Below, piece after piece: positions 51,667 through 58,664 of a stretch of DNA of 64,000 nt; the first letter of the stretch is position 1; each line of letters starts with the position of its first letter. This stretch comes from JBBIMP01 sp037444305 (lineage in GTDB: Bacteria; Acidobacteriota; UBA6911). The translations under genes and the position numbers were made by a program. The stretch covers positions 27,529-91,528 of the forward strand of contig JBBIMP010000019.1 of the NCBI GenBank assembly GCA_037444305.1, in the 5' to 3' direction. The notes under the pieces are model-generated. The model was not told where the DNA came from. It saw only the letters and a list, made by a program, of their open reading frames with translations, and made no database searches.

Positions 51667-51807
51667 CTACTTCCGCCCGAGCATTTCCTTGAGGCGGCCC
51701 ACTTCGGCGCGGAGCTTTTTCTCGCGCGCGTGTATCGAGTAGAGATAGACCGCCAGCACGATCCAGATCGAGGTGTATGCCGCAAAAAGGTAGTTCATCG
51801 TATCCAT
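51667..51807 (-). CDS. ccmD: CcmD-family small membrane protein
   Basis: 46 residues: MDTMNYLFAAYTSIWIVLAV, YLYSIHAREKKLRAEVGRLK, EMLGRK. One helix followed by a basic amphipathic coil, with the AYxxIWxxLxxYxxxxxRxxxxLxxEV pattern of the short CcmD group. AGGA lies before the ATG. Situated right after ccmC, where it stabilises the CcmABC-heme complex. Confidence 0.88.
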   Translation of the reverse strand: MDTMNYLFAAYTSIWIVLAVYLYSIHAREKKLRAEVGRLKEMLGRK

Positions 51808-51867
51808 ATTCCTGTCTCGCTTTCAGCCGGAAAATCCCGTTTCCGCCTCCCGCATCGAGCGCACGCC

Positions 51868-52557
51868 TCAGTGCCGCAGCTCGGCCTGCCGCTCGATCCA
51901 CTCCAGATCTTCCCGGGCCGTCTCGAGGAACATGCGGCGCCGTATCAGATAGACGAGCAGCAACTGAAAAGCGACGATGCAGACCAGGAACGCCGGGCGC
52001 ATCGCCGGGGAAAGCCCCCCGGTTTCCAGCATGGGTCCGGGGTGCAGGTCGCGCCACCAGCGGATGGAGAACCAGACGATGGGGGCGTCCACGAACGCCA
52101 CGATGCCGAACACAGCCGACATCATGGCCCGCCTGTCGGCGTCCCCCACGTAATTCCTCACGAGCAGGTAGGCGACATAGAGCATCCAGAGTATGAGCGA
52201 GGAAGTGAGCCTGGGCGACCATGTCCACCAGACGAACCACACGGGCTTGGCCCAGATCGGCCCGGTGATGAGGACGATGGTGAAGAGCACCACGCCGATC
52301 TCGGCCGAGGAAACCGCCAGGTTGTCCCAACGGCGTTCCTTCCGGACCACGTACAGCAGGGAAGCCAGGAAGTTCACCGCGAAGGCCGTCAGTCCGGCGA
52401 TTGCCGCCGCGACATGGAAATAGAAGATGCGCTGGAGATCGCCCATCGTGGCCTCCCGCGGCGCCTGCAGCAGGGCCATGTAAAGCGCCAGGACCATGGC
52501 CACCAGCAGGGCGCCCCCCAGCAGCGCGTCGAACCGCGATCGTCCTCGATGCGCCAT
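51868..52557 (-). CDS. ccmC: Heme-handling protein CcmC
   Basis: 229 residues, six helices. The heme-binding WWD-like segment is IWAKPVWFVWWTWSPRLTSS, with flanking His in FYFHVAAA and WRDLHPGP. It moves heme to CcmE. The order ccmA-ccmB-ccmC-ccmD is canonical, with 3 bp between ccmB and ccmC. Confidence 0.94.
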   Translation of the reverse strand: MAHRGRSRFDALLGGALLVAMVLALYMALLQAPREATMGDLQRIFYFHVAAAIAGLTAFAVNFLASLLYVVRKERRWDNLAVSSAEIGVVLFTIVLITGPIWAKPVWFVWWTWSPRLTSSLILWMLYVAYLLVRNYVGDADRRAMMSAVFGIVAFVDAPIVWFSIRWWRDLHPGPMLETGGLSPAMRPAFLVCIVAFQLLLVYLIRRRMFLETAREDLEWIERQAELRH

Positions 52558-52560
52558 CGC

Positions 52561-53232
52561 TCATTCCTCCAGGACGTACTCGAAAAAGAGGTAGGCCAGC
52601 GTCCCGAAAACAATCGTGAACACGGCCATGATTGTCAGGGGGAGCTTCAGCGCCCCGTAATCCGAGCTGTTCAAAATGATGCCCGTAGCCTCCACCGCGT
52701 TAATAAGTATGGGAAGTATGACGGGAAACAGTATGAGGGGGAGCAGGACCTCGCGCATCCTGGTGTTGGCGGAGATGGCCGACAGAAGCGTTCCCACGGC
52801 GGTGAAGCCGAGGGTCCCCACCAGGAATACGAGAAACAGCCACGGAATCTCGGATCCCACGCTCAGGTTGAAGAACACCAGGCTGAGGACGAAGATGACG
52901 ACCTCCGTGACCAGCATGAATGTTGAGGCGGCCAGCATTTTGCCGATGTACAGGATCCCCCGATCGGTCGGCAGCATCAGCAGGCCCTGCAGGCAACTGT
53001 TTTCCTTCTCGGTGGCGAACATCCGGTTCAGTCCCAGCGTGCCCGCAAAGGCGAAGGCCACCCACAGCACCCCGGGCACCGCCGCATGTATGGAGTCCCG
53101 CATCGGCTCGAGCGCGAAATTGAAGATCACCAGCACCACGACGCCGAAAAAGAGCATGGCGTTGATCGAGTCTTTGGTCCGCAGCTCGAGCAGCAGGTCC
53201 TTCTGGTAGACCGCCCAGATTTTCGCCAGCAT
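52561..53232 (-). CDS. ccmB: Heme exporter permease CcmB
   Basis: 223 residues from MLAKIWAVYQKDLLLELRTK; GGGGGAG upstream fixes this ATG over an earlier in-frame codon. Six helices, with GVLWVAFAFAGTLGLNRMFA, TEKENSCLQGLLMLPTDRGI and TLLSAISANTRMREVLLPLI as the CcmB signatures. It pairs with CcmA; 1 bp after the ccmA stop. Confidence 0.94.
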   Translation of the reverse strand: MLAKIWAVYQKDLLLELRTKDSINAMLFFGVVVLVIFNFALEPMRDSIHAAVPGVLWVAFAFAGTLGLNRMFATEKENSCLQGLLMLPTDRGILYIGKMLAASTFMLVTEVVIFVLSLVFFNLSVGSEIPWLFLVFLVGTLGFTAVGTLLSAISANTRMREVLLPLILFPVILPILINAVEATGIILNSSDYGALKLPLTIMAVFTIVFGTLAYLFFEYVLEE

Positions 53233-53233
53233 T

Positions 53234-53932
53234 TCAGCGCTCCCCCGCCAGTTCGCCGTACTTCCGCTCGAACTCTGCGAGGCTGACGCCATCGCGGGAG
53301 AGGTCGAGCGCGACCACGCCCCGGTCGATGACCACCATGCGGTCCGCCAGTTGGTACCCTGTGGCGGTGTCGTGGATGGCCATCAGGCAGGTCTTTCCCC
53401 CGGCGTGCGCCTCTTTGAGATAGGATTTCAGGAAGTCCGAACCGGACTGATCGAGCCCGGTGAACGGCTCGTCCAGGAGCAGGATGGACGGCTCGTGCAT
53501 GAAGGCGCGGGCGATCGCGAGCCGCTGCTGCATGCCCCGGGAGTAGTTGCGCACCGGTTCCCGCCCCCGGCCCGCGAGCCCCACCCTGCGGATCCGTTCT
53601 TCCAGATCCTCGTCGCGGTGCGGCAGGTCGAGCAGCTTCGCGTAGAAGCGCAGATTCTCGAGCGCGGTCAGGTCGAGGTAGAGGGCCGTGTTGTGGGACA
53701 GGTAGCCCATCAAGCCCCGGGCCTCCCGCGGTGAGGCCTCGCCCGCCGCCTGCACCCGGACGGTGCCGGAGGAAGAGCGGCTCAAACCCGCGAGGATCCG
53801 GAGCAGGGTGGTTTTCCCCGCCCCGTTGCGGCCGAAGAGCGCCACGAACTCTCCCGGCCCGACCGTCAGGTTGAGATCCCGCAGAGCCGTGAATCTACCG
53901 AAGTATTTTGCCAGTCCCTGGACTTGGAGCAT
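53234..53932 (-). CDS. ccmA: CcmA ABC ATPase
   Basis: 232 residues. Walker A GRNGAGKTTLLRILAG, LMGYLSHNTALYLDLTALEN, signature NYSRGMQQRLAIARAFMHEP, Walker B SILLLDEPFTGLDQSGSDFL, H-loop LMAIHDTATGYQLADRM. It energises release of holo-CcmE from CcmC. Upstream, 53933-54117 holds an 8-bp-stem GGCCGCT-GG-AGCGGCC palindrome but no gene. Confidence 0.95.
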   Translation of the reverse strand: MLQVQGLAKYFGRFTALRDLNLTVGPGEFVALFGRNGAGKTTLLRILAGLSRSSSGTVRVQAAGEASPREARGLMGYLSHNTALYLDLTALENLRFYAKLLDLPHRDEDLEERIRRVGLAGRGREPVRNYSRGMQQRLAIARAFMHEPSILLLDEPFTGLDQSGSDFLKSYLKEAHAGGKTCLMAIHDTATGYQLADRMVVIDRGVVALDLSRDGVSLAEFERKYGELAGER

Positions 53933-54117
53933 GATTTAGAGAGAAACCGTCTCAGCCCGAAGGATTCCTTCAGTTCGTGCCGGCCGCTGGAGCGGCCGCG
54001 CGCGACCGCTTTCGAGCTGCCCGGAATCGCAGATGTCCGGTTTTTGCCCTGCGGAGTCCTTGCCTTCCGGCGCCCGGTCGGGTTCGGTTTCCAAACCCAG
54101 AAACCTTATGACACAAC

Positions 54118-55389
54118 TCACTTGCCGTCCAGCATCAATTGCACCCGGCGGAGCTGGTTCACGCCCCGTTCGCGGAGGTTCGTGTACTCGCCTTGCTCGA
54201 GCTGATGGTTGTCGAAGCGGTGGTCGAGGGTCGCGACGTACTCCACCAGCTGTTCGCGCCGTTCCTTCAGGCGCTTATTCCTCAGTTCCTGCGCGCGTGC
54301 CTCGCCCCCTGCGGCGGCACTCGAGCCGAACCAGAGGAGCGCGAAAAAGGCGACCAGCAGCAGGGGGCCCACGACCATGGCATGCCGGGAAACCCGGTTG
54401 GGCATGGTGGTGACGCGGGAACCGGCGCCGCCTCCGGCGGGAGGCTGCACGGAGACCGGCGTGCCGCCCCCGAAGGTCCAGACCACTTCCGTGCCCGCCT
54501 TGAACGGACCGCCCGAGTAAACCGCGAAGTTGCGCTGCGGATCGGTCTCGGTGCGCGACAGGCCCTCGCCGGAGAATTCCATGTCCGCCGGGATCACGCC
54601 GACCTGGAGCGCTTCCACGTCGTACTGGAACCGCTTGCGGTAGGTGTACCTGCGCTCTGCGTAGGGCAGAGCCTGTTCGACGTCGAAGGTGGTCATACCC
54701 GGCCGCAGGGCGTAGAGGCTGTAATAGCTCTGCCCGTCGGCGCTCTCCAGCATCGGCTGCGTGACGGGCATCGTCGATCCGGGCCCGGTGACGCTCAGGC
54801 GCGGCAGCTCGTCGATCCCGGGGGCCTTGGAGAATCGGAAGTTGCCCCCATCGTTCATGTAGGCACGGGGCGGCGACGTCTTGTTTTCGAAGGTGACCGA
54901 CTCCAGCGAACGCAGCTTGTCCCCTTCCAGCTGAAACGCCATGCGGACGCCCTCGACCTCGATTCCCGCCCAGGAATTCGTGGTTTCGTACACTCCCAGC
55001 TCGATCGACGCTTTTCCCGCGGCATCGAATTCCACATGCCCGTGGTAGGTGACGCCCGCGTAGGCGGCGCGGATCATGAGGGGGGCTTCCGGGGAGAGCC
55101 CTTCCAGCCGGAAACTCCCGTCCGGCCCGGTCTTTGCCGACTTGACGACGCTCATGCCGCCGCCCAGGCTGATGGCGTCCACCTCGGCGCCCGACACCGG
55201 CGCGCCGGGCTGGGTGCGGTTCAGGAGCCTGCCCTCGACAACCCCTCTGCCCTGGGCATGTCCGTCCGGCGTCAAGGCCGGGAAGAGGGCGAGCGCGAGC
55301 ACCGCCGCGGCCGCGGTTCCGACGAGGACGAGCAGGCCCCCGCAAACTACAGACAAAATTGAATGTTTCATGGGATTTCGACTCTTCAA
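54118..55389 (-). CDS. Carboxypeptidase-regulatory-like, C-terminally anchored protein in the ccm operon
   Basis: 423 residues. Signal sequence SILSVVCGGLLVLVGTAAAA; a carboxypeptidase regulatory-like beta domain (VVEGRLLNRTQPGAPVSGAE ... DGSFRLEGLSPEAPLMIRAA); a second beta-rich region to about 330; one transmembrane helix VVGPLLLVAFFALLWFGSSA; and a cytoplasmic coiled tail RREQLVEYVATLDHRFDNHQ, LEQGEYTNLRERG. The tail has the LxxLDxxxxxGxxxxxxYxxxR pattern also seen in the next protein. Start may be at codon 7. Possibly a periplasmic partner of heme lyase; function not established. Confidence 0.75.
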   Translation of the reverse strand: MKSRNPMKHSILSVVCGGLLVLVGTAAAAVLALALFPALTPDGHAQGRGVVEGRLLNRTQPGAPVSGAEVDAISLGGGMSVVKSAKTGPDGSFRLEGLSPEAPLMIRAAYAGVTYHGHVEFDAAGKASIELGVYETTNSWAGIEVEGVRMAFQLEGDKLRSLESVTFENKTSPPRAYMNDGGNFRFSKAPGIDELPRLSVTGPGSTMPVTQPMLESADGQSYYSLYALRPGMTTFDVEQALPYAERRYTYRKRFQYDVEALQVGVIPADMEFSGEGLSRTETDPQRNFAVYSGGPFKAGTEVVWTFGGGTPVSVQPPAGGGAGSRVTTMPNRVSRHAMVVGPLLLVAFFALLWFGSSAAAGGEARAQELRNKRLKERREQLVEYVATLDHRFDNHQLEQGEYTNLRERGVNQLRRVQLMLDGK

Positions 55390-55395
55390 GAACGC

Positions 55396-55839
55396 CTATA
55401 TCTTATGGCCGCAATCACCGCAAAATCTCTTTGCCGGCGCGAGCTCGGCGCCGCAGGCGGGGCAGACCAGGGCCTGCTTCTTCTCCGGTGCCGGAGTTCC
55501 GAACAGCCCGGATCGCTTCGAGGCAATGTCGCTCTCGATCATCTCGTCGATGTTCGAGTCCACCCCGAGGTGGTCGAGCTTCTCCAGGATCGCCGCCGCT
55601 TCCGCCTTGTAGTCGGCTTCCAGCCGCGCGAAGTCGTCATCGCCGAGCCTCCCCATCTTGTACTCCAGCTCCAGGTCCCGGAGGTTCGTGTAGACGACAG
55701 CCTTCCGGCTCAGGAGCCGGTCGAGCTCGGTTTCCGCCAGAAGCTCCACTTCCAGATTGCCCCTGGGCTCGCCGAACAGCGGGGCAAAAACATACGCAGC
55801 CGCCAGCAGCACCAGGGCCGTACCTGCGACAATCAGCAT
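55396..55839 (-). CDS. Zinc-ribbon protein with CcmI-like membrane-coil segment
   Basis: 147 residues. Helix VAGTALVLLAAAYVFAPLFG, a coiled region LLSRKAVVYTNLRDLELEYK, MGRLGDDDFARLEADYKAEA, then a C-terminal ribbon LVCPACGAELAPAKRFCGDC. The membrane-plus-coil part resembles the N-terminus of CcmI, and two CxxC knuckles close the protein. Lies between ccmF and the regulatory-like gene, so it likely assists cytochrome c assembly. Confidence 0.8.
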   Translation of the reverse strand: MLIVAGTALVLLAAAYVFAPLFGEPRGNLEVELLAETELDRLLSRKAVVYTNLRDLELEYKMGRLGDDDFARLEADYKAEAAAILEKLDHLGVDSNIDEMIESDIASKRSGLFGTPAPEKKQALVCPACGAELAPAKRFCGDCGHKI

Positions 55840-55888
55840 AATCCTCCTGTAGATTCCGCGAATCGCGATTCCGGGCCGCGCCCGAATC

Positions 55889-57919
55889 CTATTTCATGCT
55901 CTCCTGCAGCGCCGGCACCGCCTCTGCGCTGGGCCGCAGCGCGTACAGGCGGCGGCGCCCGTCGGGAAGAAGTGTGATCAGCGTGCCGAAAAACATGATG
56001 CCCGTGCCGAACCACACCCACCACACCAGCGGGTTGACGTGCACCGTTATCTCATAGGACTGCTGATTCCCCGAGATGCCGGCGAAGATCACGTAAAGAT
56101 CCTCCCTGGGCGTGCTGTACAGTTCCACCTCGGTGGTGGATTGGCCGTCGCCCGCCTTGTAAAACCGCTTTTCCGGCTTCATGACCCGGATGAGCTTGCC
56201 GTTCTTGAACGCCTCGAGCGCGACCCTGCCGTAGCTGTAGTTCGGCGTCTCCCCCTCCTCGTAGCCGGCCATCCGCAGCGTGTAGCTGCCTATCTCCAGC
56301 TCGTCGCCCGCAACCATTGCACGGGTCGCCTCCCGGTTGAAGGCGTTGCCCGCGATGCCGACGAATATCAGCACGACCGAGAGATGGACGATGTACCCGC
56401 CGTACCGCCGCTTGTTCTTGAGCGTCAGGCCCACAAGGGCCGCGAAGAAATTGTCCCCCGTGTTCTTCCCCCGGATCCGTGCCGCCTTGTAGAACTCCTC
56501 CACGATCGTGACGACCACGAAGGCGGACAGGGTGAAGCAGGCGATGGCGTAGAAGTCGCGCATCCCCAACGCCAGCAGCGCCGCGCAGGTGAGAAGCGCG
56601 GCCAGGCTCGGCAGGAGAAATGCCCGCTTCAGGCTCGCGACGGAGGTCTGGCGCCAGGCGAACAGCGGACCCACGCCGGTGAGAAACAGCAGGAACAGGC
56701 CGATGGGAATGTTGACGGCGTTGAAAAACGGCGGGCCCACGGTGATCTTGGTGCCCTGCGCCCACTCGGAGATGGCCGGAAACATGGTCCCCCAGAAGAC
56801 GGCAAAGCAGGCAATCACCAGTATCAGGTTGTTGAAGAGAAACGCGCTTTCCCTCGAGATGACCGAGTCCAGCGACCGCTCGCTCTTCAGGTAGGGGAGC
56901 CGGTCGAAAATGAGATAGAGGCTGCCGGCCAGCACCAGGATCATGTAGTAAATGAAATATTCCCCGAGATTCGAGTCCGCAAAGGCGTGGACCGAGTTCA
57001 CGATTCCGCTGCGCGTCAGGAAGGTTCCGAAAACCCCGAGGAAATAACAGGCCGTGACCAGCAGCATGTTCCAGACCTTGAGCATCCCCTTCCGCTCCTG
57101 GACGATGACCGAGTGCAGGAATGCGGTGGCGATCAACCAGGGCATGAGCGACGAGTTCTCAACGGGATCCCAGGCCCAGTATCCGCCCCAGCCCAGCTCC
57201 ACGTAGGCCCACTTTCCGCCCAGGATCAGCCCGATCCCGAGGAAGAGCCAGGTCACCAGCGTCCAGCGCCGGGTTGTCCGCATCCAGGTATCGCCCAACT
57301 GCCGCGTAATGAGCGCCGCGATGGCAAAGGCGAAGGGGATGACAAACCCGATAAAGCCGACATAGAGGACCGGCGGATGGATGATCATCGCCCAGTACTG
57401 CAGGAGCGGGTTGAGCCCGCGGCCGTCGGCCGGCATGAAAGGCGTCGTGGCGCCGTCGGGACCGACCTCCACCAGCTGGTTGAAGGGATTGGAGAGGAAG
57501 ATAGTGAGGGCCAGGAAGAAGGCCAGGTTCACCATCAGGACCGCGATCACGTAGGGCATCATGTCCCGGTAACGGAAGCGGTTCTGGCAGATGACAATTC
57601 CGCTGAAGAGGCCCGTGAAAAAGACCCACAGGACCATGGAACCGTCGTGGGCCCCCCAGAGGGCCGCGATCTTGTACAAGACCGGGAGATCCCTGTTGGA
57701 GGCGTTGGCGACGTGGGCGACCGAGAAGTCGCTTGCGACCAGCAGGTAGACCAGGCTGAGAAACCCGAGCGTGATGCTCGCGCAGGCAGCCAGGGCGGCT
57801 CTCTCCGCGCTGCGCACGATGCGGTCCTGTTTCTGCCGGGCGCCGAGGAGCGCCCCGAAAATTGAATACAGCGACAGGCAGAGGGCTACCAGCAGACAGA
57901 AATTTCCAAAATCACTCAT
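55889..57919 (-). CDS. ccmF: Cytochrome c heme lyase subunit CcmF
   Basis: 676 residues, about 14-15 helices. WGGYWAWDPVENSSLMPWLI is the WWD heme-binding motif; other CcmF blocks are ALWGAHDGSMVLWVFFTG, HPPVLYVGFIGFVIPFAFAI, RSGIVNSVHAFADS and the periplasmic beta domain before the last helix (VNPLVWWVWFGTGIMFFGTL). Histidine ligands HP and HAF are present. It ligates heme from CcmE to apocytochrome c. No CcmG or CcmH gene is adjacent. Confidence 0.96.
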   Translation of the reverse strand: MSDFGNFCLLVALCLSLYSIFGALLGARQKQDRIVRSAERAALAACASITLGFLSLVYLLVASDFSVAHVANASNRDLPVLYKIAALWGAHDGSMVLWVFFTGLFSGIVICQNRFRYRDMMPYVIAVLMVNLAFFLALTIFLSNPFNQLVEVGPDGATTPFMPADGRGLNPLLQYWAMIIHPPVLYVGFIGFVIPFAFAIAALITRQLGDTWMRTTRRWTLVTWLFLGIGLILGGKWAYVELGWGGYWAWDPVENSSLMPWLIATAFLHSVIVQERKGMLKVWNMLLVTACYFLGVFGTFLTRSGIVNSVHAFADSNLGEYFIYYMILVLAGSLYLIFDRLPYLKSERSLDSVISRESAFLFNNLILVIACFAVFWGTMFPAISEWAQGTKITVGPPFFNAVNIPIGLFLLFLTGVGPLFAWRQTSVASLKRAFLLPSLAALLTCAALLALGMRDFYAIACFTLSAFVVVTIVEEFYKAARIRGKNTGDNFFAALVGLTLKNKRRYGGYIVHLSVVLIFVGIAGNAFNREATRAMVAGDELEIGSYTLRMAGYEEGETPNYSYGRVALEAFKNGKLIRVMKPEKRFYKAGDGQSTTEVELYSTPREDLYVIFAGISGNQQSYEITVHVNPLVWWVWFGTGIMFFGTLITLLPDGRRRLYALRPSAEAVPALQESMK

Positions 57920-57984
57920 GAAACACCTGCTTCACCTGAAATCCCGAGTGTGGCTGCGGAAGGTAATCGAGAAACCGGAAGCCG

Positions 57985-58392
57985 CTACGTACCCCGCTTT
58001 TCGTATTCGGCTTCGTATTTGGAGGCGCACTTGGCTTCGATGTGGTTGGCCTGAAATGTGCCGTCGGGAGCTATCCTCCCCTCCACCACGGCCTTGGAGC
58101 CGTCTTTGAAGGTGTCCGGCAGGACGCCTCTGCCGATGTAGCGCACCGTCAGGTTTTCCCCCTCGTGCGAAATCACGAACTCGATCGGTCTGGCGGCGCG
58201 GTTGATGGAACCGGGCACGACGTCTCCCGCGATCTTGAGCGTCTTGCCCTGGAGATCCGCCTGCATCGCGGAAAACTCGTCCACGGTGATGTAGTAGGCC
58301 TTGCTCTCTTCGAAACCGACGAAACCCAGCCAGGAGAGCGCCGCCACGACCACGATCCCGCCCACCACAAACTTCAACTTCGAACTTCTCAT
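57985..58392 (-). CDS. ccmE: Heme chaperone CcmE, CxxxY type
   Basis: 135 residues. Signal anchor KFVVGGIVVVAALSWLGFVG, OB-fold (YYITVDEFSAMQADLQGKTL, ADGTFQ-like APDGTFQANHIEAKCASKYE). The heme-attachment motif is CASKY where most CcmE have HxxxY, so covalent heme is expected through Cys, as described for the Desulfovibrio-type and archaeal branch. GGAGG lies before the ATG; first gene of the ccm operon. Confidence 0.94.
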   Translation of the reverse strand: MRSSKLKFVVGGIVVVAALSWLGFVGFEESKAYYITVDEFSAMQADLQGKTLKIAGDVVPGSINRAARPIEFVISHEGENLTVRYIGRGVLPDTFKDGSKAVVEGRIAPDGTFQANHIEAKCASKYEAEYEKRGT

Positions 58393-58441
58393 TGCAAACC
58401 TCCAAATACCTTGCGATCCCGGTCCCGGGAACCGGAAAGGA

Positions 58442-58450
58442 AGTATACCA
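58442..58450 (-). promoter_or_regulatory. Extended -10 promoter of the ccm operon (TGGTATACT)
   Basis: On the minus strand TGG-TATACT lies about 50 bp before the ccmE ATG; the -35 is weak (CTTAAA at 17 bp). The extended -10 compensates, as in ctpA. Confidence 0.55.
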
Positions 58451-58664
58451 CTATTCCGCCTTTATTTAAGGGGGCAACCTCCGATCGACCGTGCAATGCC
58501 CCCCACCCGCAGATCTCCGGCTTCTCCGTGCATCTTCCTGCACCGCTTTGGCTTGCGGCCCGTTCGCGACGGGCTGATTTTGCTAACATGGGCGGCGTGT
58601 TCGGCCGATCTGCTTGGAGTAAAAGCAGGCGGAAGAACTGCGCGCCAATCCTGCAGGGGGTGGG

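Noticed and set aside
53984..53999. GGCCGCT-GG-AGCGGCC hairpin as terminator between ccm genes
   Set aside because: No T-tract on either strand and a 2-nt loop; probably incidental GC palindrome.
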